Source: Achromobacter sp. AONIH1 (GTDB lineage Bacteria; Pseudomonadota; Gammaproteobacteria; Burkholderiales; Burkholderiaceae_B). Taken from it: DNA of 64,000 nucleotides. The notes under the pieces were generated by a model, which was not told the DNA's origin, ran no database searches, and was given only the letters and a program-made list of their open reading frames with translations. Positions 9,294-19,818 of this stretch are shown piece after piece. The translations under genes were made by a program, and so were the position numbers. Location: positions 1 to 64,000 of the forward strand of contig NZ_CP026124.1 in the NCBI RefSeq assembly GCF_002902905.1, read 5' to 3'. Each line of letters begins with the position of its first letter. The stretch's first letter is position 1.

Positions 9294-9618
9294 GGGCCCT
9301 CTCTTTTCTCTTGTCATGGCCCGTCGCCGGCGATGCCGGGGCGGGCGCGTATGGGTATCGAGGCCCCGCATAAAGCGTCTGGCCCGCCAATTACAATTAG
9401 AAAAGTTCGACCCGCCCTTGCCTATCACTGAAACTGGGTAATTGCGCGGACGCAATCAAAGCCGAAAATGTCCGACCGCCCGTCGTGCGGATGATTGTTG
9501 ATGCACTGCAACCCGGTCTATGCTCCGTGCGAGTTTTGTGAAATAAATATGACCGGTCATCAAATCATCCTTCCCGTTTGATTAAGATCTCGGCTTTTGC
9601 CGTTGGACACCCGCCGCC
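9294..9618. other. Divergent intergenic region, autotransporter / CYTH-CHAD
   Basis: This 325-bp gap between divergent genes is more AT-rich than its surroundings and should hold both promoters. It contains a small inverted repeat ATTGCG-CGGA-CGCAAT (9441-9456) and a 12-bp palindrome at 9549-9560, listed separately. No open frame or RNA gene was recognised in it. Confidence 0.6.
9549..9560. promoter_or_regulatory. Perfect palindrome, TetR-type operator candidate
   Basis: ATGACCGGTCAT is a perfect 12-bp palindrome in an AT-rich stretch 58 bp before the CYTH-CHAD start codon. Sites with a TGACCGGTCA core resemble operators of TetR/AcrR-type repressors. No TetR gene is present in the window, so the cognate factor would be encoded elsewhere. 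Confidence 0.4.
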
Positions 9619-11277
9619 ATGCCGGAACAGGAACTGAAACTGCACGTGCCCGCGGCGTCTCGCCAAGCCGTACAGCGAGAGATCAAGCAGCGCGAAGCCA
9701 CCCGCATCCGCCTGCATGCCATGTACTTCGATACGCCCGAGCGCGAGCTGGCGCGGGCGCGCATCGCGATCCGCCTGCGGCTGGAAGGCCGCGACTGGGT
9801 GCAGACGCTGAAGATGCCCGGCGCCGACGCCATCACCCGCATCGAAATGAATCACCCGCGGCCCGGTCCGGTGCTGGACCTGTCGGTCTATGCCGGCACC
9901 GATGTCGAAGCGCCGCTGGCGGCGATCAAGGGCGAGCTGGGCCTGCGCTACGAGACCGACGTGCTGCGCCTGCTGCGCCGCGTGCGCACGCGCCACGGCA
10001 TGGTCGAGCTGGCCTATGACACTGGCATCCTGCGCGCCGGCACGCTGGAACTGCCCATATCCGAACTGGAATTCGAACTGGTGTCGGGCAAGCCGCGCGC
10101 CATCTTCGCCGCTGCCCGAGGCTGGCAACAGCGCCACGCGCTGGTGCTGGACCCGCGCAGCAAGTCCGAGCGCGGCGACGCGCTGGCGCAGCTGGCGCAC
10201 AAACTGGCAGAGGTCGACGCCGCCGCCGGCGACGACCATCAGGCGCGCCGCGCCGAGGCCATCGCCCGGTTCTGGGCGCCGCGCGGCGCGGCCGCGATCA
10301 AGCTGCGCGAGGACATGAGCCCGCCGCAAGCCATGGGCGCCATCGCAGCCGAATGCCTGGACCAGATCGCGCGCAACGCCGCCGTGCTGGCCGAAGTGGA
10401 CACCGAGGGCGTGTACCGCGCCGGCAATTCCGAACACGTGCACCAGCTGCGCGTGGGCGTGCGCCGCCTGCGTTCGGCCTGGAAGCTGTTCGATGGCTGG
10501 ATCGCGCCGGTGCCCGACGCCATGCTGCAGCAGGCGCGCGCGCACTTCGCCGCCTTCGGCGCCAACCGCGACCAGGACGTGCTGAACGAAACCGTGGCGC
10601 CCGCGCTGGCCCGCGCCGGCATGCCGGTGATCCCCGTGGAATCGACCCCGCCCGAGGAAGACGCCCGGACCATCGCCGGCGGCAAGGCCTTCCAGGCCTG
10701 GCTGCTGGACCTGCTGGAATGGAGCCTGGACGTGCCGCCGCCAGCGGCCGCGCCGGACGGCCACGCGATCGCCAACGGCACGCCCACGGACGCCGCGCCC
10801 GAGCCGGCCATCCGCCTGGAAGGCGGCGTGCCCGGCGCGCTGGTGCAGCCCACCATCATCCCGCTGCAAGGCGCGGAGCCCGAAACGCCCAGGCTGCAAA
10901 AGCAGCTGGCGCGGCGGTTGCGCCGCTGGCACGGCAAGGTCGCCGACCAGGGCTTGCAGTTCGCTGCGCTGGACATTCCCGCGCGCCACGAGCTGCGCAA
11001 GCGCGGCAAGCGGCTGCGCTACAGCCTGGCCTTCGCCGAATCGCTGCTGCCCGCCGCCAAGCTGCGCGGCTACCGCAAGCTGCTGTCGCGCGTGCAGGAC
11101 ATCCTGGGCGAGATCAACGACCTGGCCGTGGCCAAGGAACACTACGAGGCGTGTACGGCCACGCACCCGCAGGCCTGGTTCGCGCTGGGCTGGATCAGCG
11201 CGCGACTGGAAGAGCTGGCGACGGAAGCGCAGCAGGCTTTCGACGACCTGGCGCACAGCAAGCCGTTCTGGAAGTAA
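9619..11277 (+). CDS. CYTH and CHAD domain protein (inorganic triphosphatase-like)
   Basis: Protein of 552 residues. The CYTH domain occupies roughly residues 1-200 and opens with the metal/triphosphate motif E-x-E-x-K (EQELK, residues 3-7), followed by alternating basic and acidic strands of the tunnel fold. The CHAD domain (about 230-552) has the His-containing basic helices VHQLRVGVRRLRSAWKLF and RHELRKRGKRLRYSLAF, thought to bind polyphosphate. The combination matches YgiF-type proteins, whose CYTH domain hydrolyses tripolyphosphate. A Pro/Ala-rich segment of about 55 residues (encoded near 10730-10890) interrupts the CHAD helices and looks like a lineage-specific loop. There is no obvious ribosome site; the start is chosen because E-x-E-x-K must be N-terminal. 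Confidence 0.88.
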   Translation: MPEQELKLHVPAASRQAVQREIKQREATRIRLHAMYFDTPERELARARIAIRLRLEGRDWVQTLKMPGADAITRIEMNHPRPGPVLDLSVYAGTDVEAPLAAIKGELGLRYETDVLRLLRRVRTRHGMVELAYDTGILRAGTLELPISELEFELVSGKPRAIFAAARGWQQRHALVLDPRSKSERGDALAQLAHKLAEVDAAAGDDHQARRAEAIARFWAPRGAAAIKLREDMSPPQAMGAIAAECLDQIARNAAVLAEVDTEGVYRAGNSEHVHQLRVGVRRLRSAWKLFDGWIAPVPDAMLQQARAHFAAFGANRDQDVLNETVAPALARAGMPVIPVESTPPEEDARTIAGGKAFQAWLLDLLEWSLDVPPPAAAPDGHAIANGTPTDAAPEPAIRLEGGVPGALVQPTIIPLQGAEPETPRLQKQLARRLRRWHGKVADQGLQFAALDIPARHELRKRGKRLRYSLAFAESLLPAAKLRGYRKLLSRVQDILGEINDLAVAKEHYEACTATHPQAWFALGWISARLEELATEAQQAFDDLAHSKPFWK

Positions 11278-11391
11278 GGCGCGCACAGACCGGAGCGCCG
11301 TGAGCGACGCAATGACGGCTTGGCCCGCCCATCCGTCGCGGGGCCACTTCCGAGTTCGTGCCTATGCATGCCCCCAGAACCGTTGCCGATG

Positions 11392-11429
11392 AAAAAACGG
11401 GCGTCCTTCGCAGGACGCCCGTGGCGTTT
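11392..11429. terminator. Bidirectional terminator, CYTH-CHAD / ftsY
   Basis: A 10-bp stem (11398-11407 with 11412-11421, loop TCGC) is flanked by six A on the left, which read as six T on the minus strand, and by a T-rich stretch on the right. It lies between convergent genes and is best placed to terminate ftsY. Confidence 0.85.
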
Positions 11430-11452
11430 TTACAGCGCGACCACGCTCGTGA

Positions 11453-12952
11453 TCAATCGGCCAGCAGCGCTCCGGCGAACTCGTCCGCCACGAAGGGCTG
11501 CAAGTCTTCCAGGCTTTCGCCGACGCCGATCCAGTACACCGGCACCGGGCGCACGCCCTGGCTGCCCGCGGCCACGGCGGCCAGCGTGCCACCCTTGGCG
11601 GTGCCGTCCAGCTTGGTCACGACCAGGCCGGTCAGGTTGATGGCGGCGTCGAAGGCACGGATCTGGGCCAGCGCGTTCTGGCCGGTATTGCCGTCGACCA
11701 CCAGCAGCACCTCGTGCGGCGCGGCGGCGTCGGCCTTGCCGATGACGCGGCGGATCTTCTTCAACTCTTCCATCAGGTGCAGCTGCGTGGGCAGGCGGCC
11801 CGCGGTGTCCACCATGACCACGTCAATGCCGCGCGCGCGGCCGGCATTGACCGCGTCGAAGGCCACGGCTGCCGGATCGCCGCCATCCTGCGCGATCACG
11901 GTGACGTTGTTGCGGCTGCCCCATTCGATCAGCTGCTCGCGCGCGGCGGCGCGGAACGTATCGCCCGCCGCCAGCAGCACGCTGGCGCCCTGGCGCTGGA
12001 AGGTGTGGGCCAGCTTGCCGATGGACGTCGTCTTGCCCGCGCCGTTGACGCCGGCGATCATCACCACCAGCGGCTTGGCGCCCTTGAGATTGAAGGAACG
12101 CTCCAGCGGGCGCAGATGCTCGGCCAGCAGCTGGCGCAGCGCCGCCTTGACCTTGGCGGGATCCTCGATGCGTTCCTTCTTCACGCGCGCGCGCAGCGCG
12201 GTGAGCAGCGTCTCGGTGGCCTCCAGCCCGGCATCGGCCATAATGAGCGCCGATTCCAGTTCCTCGAACAGGTTCTCGTCGACCTTCACGCCGACGAACA
12301 GGCCGCCGATGCTCTGGCCGGTGCGCGACAGGCCCTGCTTGAGCCGGCTCAGCCAGGATGCTTTCTTCGGCGCCTCTTGCGCCGGCGGCGCGGCCTCGGC
12401 GACCGGGGCCGGGACGGGCTGCGGCGCGACGGGCGCGACCGCCTGCTCGACGGCCGGAGCGATGATCGGAACAGCGACCGGAGCAACCGCCGGGGCAACT
12501 ACCGGGGCAACTACCGGGGCAATTGCCGGCGCCTGGACCGCCGGCGCCTGCGCGGCGATGGGCGGTTCAATGGCGGCGTCAGGCGCCTTGCGCGCATCGG
12601 ACACCGGAGCAGGCGCGGGCGTGGCCGGCACAGGCGCCGCGGCAGCGGGCAGTGACGGCGCGGGCGTGACGACCGGCGCGGCAGCGGGCGTGTGGGCGGC
12701 AGGCGTGTATGCGGCAGGCGCGGATGGCGCCACGGGAGCCGACGACGCGGGCGCTACCGGCGACGCGACCGGCTGTGCGACGGCGCTATGCTGCGTGGAA
12801 GCGGGCGCTGGAATGGCGGGCGCGACGGCCGTCTGGGCCGGCGCGGCGGGGATCGCGGGCGCCTGAGCGGCGTCCACGGCCTCCGGCGGCGGCGCGGGCT
12901 GGACCGGCGCGGCGGGCGGAGGGGTTTTTTTCTTGAAGAAGCGGCTGAACAT
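11453..12952 (-). CDS. ftsY: Signal recognition particle receptor FtsY
   Basis: SRP receptor GTPase of 499 residues that docks ribosome-SRP complexes at the inner membrane. A short basic start MFSRFFKKK is followed by a Pro/Ala/Val-rich linker of about 150 residues, then the N domain and the G domain with GVNGAGKTT (G1), DTAGRLPTQ (G3) and TKLDGTAKGG (G4). The linker contains in-frame 12-bp DNA repeats. The ATG at 12952 is chosen by the conserved FtsY N-terminus; it overlaps the start codon of divergent rsmD by two bases, and no clear ribosome site precedes it. Confidence 0.95.
   Translation of the reverse strand: MFSRFFKKKTPPPAAPVQPAPPPEAVDAAQAPAIPAAPAQTAVAPAIPAPASTQHSAVAQPVASPVAPASSAPVAPSAPAAYTPAAHTPAAAPVVTPAPSLPAAAAPVPATPAPAPVSDARKAPDAAIEPPIAAQAPAVQAPAIAPVVAPVVAPAVAPVAVPIIAPAVEQAVAPVAPQPVPAPVAEAAPPAQEAPKKASWLSRLKQGLSRTGQSIGGLFVGVKVDENLFEELESALIMADAGLEATETLLTALRARVKKERIEDPAKVKAALRQLLAEHLRPLERSFNLKGAKPLVVMIAGVNGAGKTTSIGKLAHTFQRQGASVLLAAGDTFRAAAREQLIEWGSRNNVTVIAQDGGDPAAVAFDAVNAGRARGIDVVMVDTAGRLPTQLHLMEELKKIRRVIGKADAAAPHEVLLVVDGNTGQNALAQIRAFDAAINLTGLVVTKLDGTAKGGTLAAVAAGSQGVRPVPVYWIGVGESLEDLQPFVADEFAGALLAD
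12479..12526 (-). repeat. 12-bp tandem repeat in the ftsY linker
   Basis: Four tandem 12-bp units lie in the linker-coding part of ftsY: a degenerate CGGAGCAACCGC (12479-12490), two identical CGGGGCAACTAC units (12491-12502, 12503-12514) and CGGGGCAATTGC (12515-12526). They encode the Val/Ala/Pro repeats of the linker. Because the unit is a multiple of three, copy-number change would alter linker length without breaking the frame. Confidence 0.7.
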
Positions 12953-13517
12953 GGGTAACAAGTATATTCGTATCGTTGGGGGCCAATATCGGCGCACCCC
13001 CATTGCCGTGCCCGACGTGGAGACGTTGCGCCCCACGCCCGACAGGGTGCGCGAGACGCTGTTCAACTGGCTCAATCACCTGTGGGGCGGCGAGTTCTCC
13101 GACAAGCAGGTGCTGGACCTGTTCGCCGGCAGCGGCGCGCTGGGCTTCGAGGCGGCCTCGCGCGGCGTGGCGCATGTGCAGATGGTCGAGCGCGACAGGA
13201 CGGCGGCGTCCGCGCTGCGGACGCTGCGCGACAAACTCAAGGCCGACATGATACGCATCCATGTGGGCGACGCGATGCAGGTCACGGAGCGGATGGATGC
13301 GTCCCGATTTGACCTGATCTTGCTCGATCCGCCCTTCGGACAGGGCTGGCTGCCGCGCCTGTGGCCGCTCTTGCCGGGCATCCTGACCGAAAACGGGCTG
13401 GTCTATGTCGAGGCCGAAACCCCCGTCGAACCGCCCCCGGGATTCCAGATCCTGCGCCAGGACAAGGCCGGCGCCGTCCACTACCATCTGCTGGAATTTG
13501 CTGCATTGCGCAAATAG
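12951..13517 (+). CDS. rsmD: 16S rRNA (guanine(966)-N(2))-methyltransferase RsmD
   Basis: Methyltransferase of 188 residues that modifies G966 of 16S rRNA in the small subunit. It shows the SAM-binding loop DLFAGSGALGFEAASRG and the catalytic DPPF motif (LILLDPPFGQGW). The family start IRIVGGQYRRTPI directly follows MGNKY, which supports the ATG at 12951; an in-frame TTG at 12933 is an alternative. The gene is divergent from ftsY, and the two start codons share two bases. Confidence 0.93.
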   Translation: MGNKYIRIVGGQYRRTPIAVPDVETLRPTPDRVRETLFNWLNHLWGGEFSDKQVLDLFAGSGALGFEAASRGVAHVQMVERDRTAASALRTLRDKLKADMIRIHVGDAMQVTERMDASRFDLILLDPPFGQGWLPRLWPLLPGILTENGLVYVEAETPVEPPPGFQILRQDKAGAVHYHLLEFAALRK

Positions 13518-13575
13518 ATCAATAATCCGAGCTTCGGAGGATGGTGTACACCACTTATAACGGTACGGAGCTCGC

Positions 13576-15693
<2,118 letters not shown>

Positions 15694-15715
15694 AAAGTGC
15701 CGGCTTGCACGCGCC

Positions 15716-16108
15716 TCAAGCAGCGGGCCAGGCGGACACCGGCGTGTCCGGATGCACTTTCATGATGCGGCAGGGCACCTGCACGAAGTTCGAGATCCAG
15801 GCCGCGGCCAGCTCGCCCTCGTCCACCACGTCGATGACCTGCTCGCCGACCCGCATGCTGTAGCGCACGCTGTCGTCGTCCTCGATCACGTCCAGCGGGA
15901 TGTCCATGCGCAGCATGCCGGGCGCCTTCAGCACCAGGTAGCCCATGCGCAGCTCGACCGACACCTCGGCCAGGCGCGGGCACAGCTCGCGGTTGAGCCA
16001 TTGCCCCGAATCGTTGGCCACCAGCCATTGCCGGTGATAGGGCGCGGCCTCGGGCTGCGCGGTCAGGCCGCACTCGGCGACGGGCTGATGCTGCGGCGCG
16101 TCGCTCAT
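15716..16108 (-). CDS. Stand-alone MOSC N-terminal beta-barrel domain protein
   Basis: Protein of 130 residues. It matches the MOSC_N beta-barrel pattern: YHRQWLVANDSGQWLNRE, then LAEVSVELRMGYLVLKAPGM, and a closing VVDEGELAAAWISNFVQVPC. In MOSC proteins such as YiiM/YcbX relatives this domain precedes a catalytic MOSC domain with a conserved cysteine for Mo-cofactor sulfur transfer. Here the protein stops right after the N-terminal domain. The start ATG overlaps the stop of the upstream AsmA-like gene (ATGA), so they form an operon. Whether it binds substrate or a partner is unknown. Confidence 0.75.
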   Translation of the reverse strand: MSDAPQHQPVAECGLTAQPEAAPYHRQWLVANDSGQWLNRELCPRLAEVSVELRMGYLVLKAPGMLRMDIPLDVIEDDDSVRYSMRVGEQVIDVVDEGELAAAWISNFVQVPCRIMKVHPDTPVSAWPAA

Positions 16109-18600
16109 CGTCCCAGCAGGCCCTTGAGCGCCTTGTCCACGGCCGCGCCGCCCTTGCCCTTGCCGGTGACGGCGTCGCGCAGCTTGTTCTCCAGGCTGCG
16201 CTTGAGAATGCCGCCGATGGCTTCCTTCCACAGCACGGTATAGGACGGCTTGTCGAACGTGCCCCGGACGTGAACTGGAATGGTCACGTCCTTCAGGTCG
16301 ATCAGTTCCTTGCCTTCCTCGCTGGCCGACGGATTGACGACGCGCGCGCGCGCCACCAAGTCCAGCTCGTTGCGGACGAAATCGATGGAAGCCGGCTCGC
16401 CCTGCGTCACGCGCAGCAGCGGCGAAACGAAGTTCAGGCGCTTGACGGCGGCGACGCCCTTGGTGAAGGCCAGGTCGGCGTCCATCTCGGAAAACTCGGT
16501 CTGCTTGCTGCTGTCGGCGGCCACGGTGTGGTCCTGCGCATCGGGCGAGATGACCGCCTTGAGCTCGCGCAACGTCTGGGTCAGGTTGATGCCCTTGACC
16601 GCGCCGTCGCGCAGGCGCAGCTGCAGCGTGCCGCCCAGTCCGCTCTTCATGGCGTAGGCGTTGGCGCCCGCGGTCTTCAGGTCCAGCGCCAGGCTGCCCG
16701 TGCCGCTGAGCACGTTCTTCTGCGCCAGGTCCATCAGCAGCGGCTCGATCGCGATGCCCGCCAGCGACAGCTTGGTGGCGATCTGATTGCCCTGCGCCGC
16801 ATCCAGGCTCAAGGTGCCGGCCAGCTTGCCGCCGTACAGGCCGGCGGTCAGGCTGGATACGTCCAGCTTGCCCTTATCCAGCTTCGCCGTGGCGGCCACG
16901 TCGTCGGCCTTCAGGCCGCGCACCACCAGCTTGCCGATCTTGAGCGTGCCGTTGACGCTGGGACCGACCAGGGCCGACAGGTTGATGTTGTCGTCGGCGG
17001 CCGGCGCGGGGGCCGGCTGCGCGGGCTTGGATTCGTCCTTCTTGCCTTCGGCCGGCGCCTTGGCGGGCGCGGCCGCGGCCGGCGGCGCCAGCTTGTCCAG
17101 GTCCAGCGTGTCCACGGCCAGCGCGACATTGACCAGCGGCGCATCGCGCAGCTTGCTGATGTCGGCGCTCAGGTCGAACTTGCCGCCTTCGAGCACGGCG
17201 TTGATCTTGGTACTGGCCTGATCCTTGAGCAGATCCACGTTCAGGCTGCCGATGACCGGGATCTGCAGGCTGCCCTTGGGCAGGCCGGGATCGGTGATGT
17301 TGACGTCGCCGCGCAGCCCGGACAGGCCGCCGCTGCGCTGGAGCAGATTCAGCGACAGCGGCGAGGCGAAGTTCAGCTTGACGATGCGCTCGCCGCTCTT
17401 GGACGTGCTGTCCAGCTTGGCTTCCTTGATATCCAGCTCGCCGGCGTTGCCGCTGATGCCGTTCAGGCCGAAGCTGGCGTCCAGGCCGCCCACGCGCACG
17501 CGGCCGGTCAGGGCCTCGCCAGTGGCGGATGCCGGGGAAATATTGAGCGCGGGCGCGTCAACAGCGAATTCAAACGGGCCGTCGGCCAGGCCGCCCTTGG
17601 CGCGCACGGCCAGCTTCTCGATCTGCAGCTGGCTCTTGTGCGGATCCACGGACAGCTTGGGCACGGCCACGCTGGCTTCGACATTGGTCGCGCGCGCGGC
17701 CGGATCGGTGATCTCGCCCTGGAACAGCACTTCCAGCGCGGACAGGTCCAACGCCGACTTCTGGCCGTTGAATGCCAGATTGCCGCGCATGGACAGGCTC
17801 TTGGTCTCGGCGCCGGGCAGCTTGCCATCGACCCGCAGATCCAGCTTCTGCGCGGCATAGCGCTTGGCCGAAGGATCGAGCGTCAGCAGCGCCTGACCGG
17901 TCAGGTTGGCGTCCACCCGCGGATTGCCGCCTTCGAGCTTGGCGGTCAGGCGCACGTCGAAAGGCTGATTGAAGGTGACGCGGCCGGTATTGGCGTTGAT
18001 GCGCGTCACCGCCACGGCCATGCCCGAGATGGCGTCCTGCAGCTGCACCTCGCCGTCCTTCAGGTCCAGGCCGGCGATATCGATCTGCATGTTGCTGCCC
18101 GACGACGGCAGGGTGCCGCTGGTGACGGCCTGCGCGGCGGTCTGGGCCGCGCCCGCGATGGCCTCGGCCGGATTGGCCGGCGCGGTCACCACCGGTGCGG
18201 CGCCGCCCACCAGGTTGCTGAAGTTGAACTGGCCGTCCTTGCCGCGGATCACGCGCGCCTTCAGGCCGCTGATGGCGACGTGGTCCACCACGAAGCTGTT
18301 GGACAGCAGCGGCCACACCGCCACCGCCAGGCGCGTGCTGTCGATCGACGCGAAGGTTTCCTTGCTGCCTGCCTCGGACAGCGACACGCCCTGCACGGCC
18401 AGGCCGATGCGCGGGAACAGCGAGAGCTCGATCTCGCCGTCGATGGTCAGGGTGCGGTCATAGCGTTCCTTGACAAGCTCTTCCAGCTTGTACTTGTACG
18501 CATTGGGATCGAATGTCAGCAAGAAGATGGCCAGGCCAACGACGGCCACGACAACCAACACTACCAGGCCTATCAATATGCGCTTGAACCACGTTTTCAT
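16105..18600 (-). CDS. AsmA-family protein
   Basis: Envelope protein of 831 residues with one N-terminal transmembrane helix (about residues 8-30) and a large periplasmic part. The AsmA N-terminal pattern is clear: LTFDPNAYKYKLEELVKERYDRTLTI and the LFPRIGLAVQGVSLSEAG segment. The C-terminal AsmA_2-type region includes LRDGAVKGINLTQTLRELK. A Pro/Ala/Lys-rich linker lies near the middle (encoded around 17000-17100). AsmA-like proteins are implicated in phospholipid traffic to, or assembly of, the outer membrane. It is co-transcribed with the small MOSC_N gene downstream. Confidence 0.9.
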   Translation of the reverse strand: MKTWFKRILIGLVVLVVVAVVGLAIFLLTFDPNAYKYKLEELVKERYDRTLTIDGEIELSLFPRIGLAVQGVSLSEAGSKETFASIDSTRLAVAVWPLLSNSFVVDHVAISGLKARVIRGKDGQFNFSNLVGGAAPVVTAPANPAEAIAGAAQTAAQAVTSGTLPSSGSNMQIDIAGLDLKDGEVQLQDAISGMAVAVTRINANTGRVTFNQPFDVRLTAKLEGGNPRVDANLTGQALLTLDPSAKRYAAQKLDLRVDGKLPGAETKSLSMRGNLAFNGQKSALDLSALEVLFQGEITDPAARATNVEASVAVPKLSVDPHKSQLQIEKLAVRAKGGLADGPFEFAVDAPALNISPASATGEALTGRVRVGGLDASFGLNGISGNAGELDIKEAKLDSTSKSGERIVKLNFASPLSLNLLQRSGGLSGLRGDVNITDPGLPKGSLQIPVIGSLNVDLLKDQASTKINAVLEGGKFDLSADISKLRDAPLVNVALAVDTLDLDKLAPPAAAAPAKAPAEGKKDESKPAQPAPAPAADDNINLSALVGPSVNGTLKIGKLVVRGLKADDVAATAKLDKGKLDVSSLTAGLYGGKLAGTLSLDAAQGNQIATKLSLAGIAIEPLLMDLAQKNVLSGTGSLALDLKTAGANAYAMKSGLGGTLQLRLRDGAVKGINLTQTLRELKAVISPDAQDHTVAADSSKQTEFSEMDADLAFTKGVAAVKRLNFVSPLLRVTQGEPASIDFVRNELDLVARARVVNPSASEEGKELIDLKDVTIPVHVRGTFDKPSYTVLWKEAIGGILKRSLENKLRDAVTGKGKGGAAVDKALKGLLGR

Positions 18601-18878
18601 TGCTGCCCCGTCGGTACCTCGACTGGAAATCCCTATGATGCCGCGCTGCCGCGCGGCGCTGGCGCTTCGCCGGCGGCCGGGCCGCGGGCGTTTTGAAATC
18701 CATTTGCCTTCGGCGGCAAATCCCCTCGCCGGCCAGATCCGCGGCGCGGCGCCGGAGAAGAAGCGTGCTTGAAGGAAAAGCCTGCGGAAAGCGCCGGCGA
18801 CGCCGGCATGCAGATATCGCTATCGTAACAAATCGGAGACCGCGTGCCAGCGTCATACGCGCGTCTCGGCCATCGCGG

Positions 18879-19004
18879 CTAGTCCTCGATCGGCTGGTCC
18901 TGCGCCAACGGCGCGCGCGCCACGGGCGCCCAGGCGCTGGACAGGCAGGTCAGCACGCCGAATGCCGCCCCCACCAACGCAATCCGTATCGCCCACGACT
19001 TCAT
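18879..19004 (-). CDS. 41-residue secreted or membrane peptide
   Basis: Short open frame of 41 codons starting MKSWAIRIALVGAAFGVLTC and ending PLAQDQPIED. A strong ribosome site (GGAAGGAG) sits at a proper distance before the ATG. The N-terminus has a positive charge, then a 15-residue hydrophobic core and a possible AWA signal-peptidase site, leaving a short acidic tail; alternatively it is a one-helix membrane peptide. A cysteine is present, but the preceding residues (VLT) do not fit a lipobox well. It lies alone between the AsmA-like gene and the XRE-cupin gene. I do not recognise a family. Confidence 0.6.
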   Translation of the reverse strand: MKSWAIRIALVGAAFGVLTCLSSAWAPVARAPLAQDQPIED

Positions 19005-19111
19005 GGCCCGCTCCTTCCACCTCTTGGCGACAAGACTATAGGCAAGACACGGGGCTCAGTCTGCGGGAAGATTCTTAAAGCGAGGATCATCCTCAAGACA
19101 AGTTCAAACGC

Positions 19112-19729
19112 TCAGCCGTGCTCCAGCAGCATCACAGCCACGGTGTCGGGCGCCAGCGCCTCGAACACATGCGGCACGTCGGCCGCATGGCGGATGTAAT
19201 CGCCCGGCGCCAGCTCCACCTCCTGCCCCAGCGGCCCGATCCGCGCGCGACCGCTCGCCAGGATCACATGCTCGATCATGCCCGGGCCATGCGGCTTGGA
19301 CAGCCGCGCTTCGCCGGGCTGCGCCCGCACCCGGTACACATCACGCTGCGCGCCCGCGGGGCAGGCGGCCAGCAGCGTGGCCGCATAGTTGCCCTGCTCG
19401 GACACGGCGGCAACGCCTTCGTGCGCGCGAATGACCTGCACCCTGGCCTGGGCCTCGCCGATCAGCCGGCTGACCTGCACATCCAGCGCCATCGCCAGCG
19501 CCCACAGCGTTTCCAGGCTGGGATTGCCCGTGCCCGACTCCAGCTGCGACAAGGTGGATTTGGCCAGCCCGGCGCGCCGGGCCAGTTCGGCAAGCGACAT
19601 GCCGGCGCGTTCGCGCTCGCGGCGCAGCGCGGTCGCCAGCAGGCCGATGGGGGCCGGCGACGCGGCGTTGCTGGCTGCGGAATCCGCTCTGGGAGAAGGT
19701 TGCTGGCGCATGTTGCAGGTCCGATCCAT
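19112..19729 (-). CDS. XRE-family regulator with C-terminal cupin domain
   Basis: Regulator of 205 residues. A helix-turn-helix lies at about residues 30-90 (ALRRERERAGMSLAELARRA, then LAKSTLSQLESGTGNPSLETLW). A cupin domain follows, with HGPGMIEHVILASGRARIGP, ELAPGDYIRH and a closing PHVFEAL. Such proteins sense a small ligand and usually control a divergent transporter or enzyme gene. The EamA exporter is divergent from it and AT-rich dyads fill the gap, so autoregulation together with control of the exporter is likely. An alternative start is the ATG at 19711. Confidence 0.88.
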   Translation of the reverse strand: MDRTCNMRQQPSPRADSAASNAASPAPIGLLATALRRERERAGMSLAELARRAGLAKSTLSQLESGTGNPSLETLWALAMALDVQVSRLIGEAQARVQVIRAHEGVAAVSEQGNYAATLLAACPAGAQRDVYRVRAQPGEARLSKPHGPGMIEHVILASGRARIGPLGQEVELAPGDYIRHAADVPHVFEALAPDTVAVMLLEHG

Positions 19730-19756
19730 GACAGGCCCGCTTGTTTTTCGCGGACC

Positions 19757-19818
19757 CGAACGTTCGACTTGACGAACGATATTAAATATTTGTTCACTAT
19801 ATCAACCCATCGTTCAAT
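19757..19818. promoter_or_regulatory. Operator region between the XRE-cupin and EamA genes
   Basis: The 89-bp gap is strongly AT-rich in a GC-rich genome. It holds the palindrome CGAACGTTCG (19757-19766), the element GATATTAAATAT (19778-19789) and CGTTCAAT (19811-19818) abutting the exporter ATG. Reverse or near-identical copies of the last two elements recur just after the exporter gene, consistent with one regulator binding both places. Confidence 0.55.

Noticed and set aside
5253..9431. Long open frames on the plus strand inside the autotransporter gene
   Set aside because: They run antisense to a clear ESPR/barrel protein, have Arg/Ala/Gly-rich low-complexity products and no ribosome sites; expected shadows in GC-rich DNA.
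16270..18696. An 800-codon plus-strand frame over the AsmA-like gene
   Set aside because: The antisense product is Gln/Arg/Gly-rich without domains, while the minus frame has AsmA motifs and a membrane helix.
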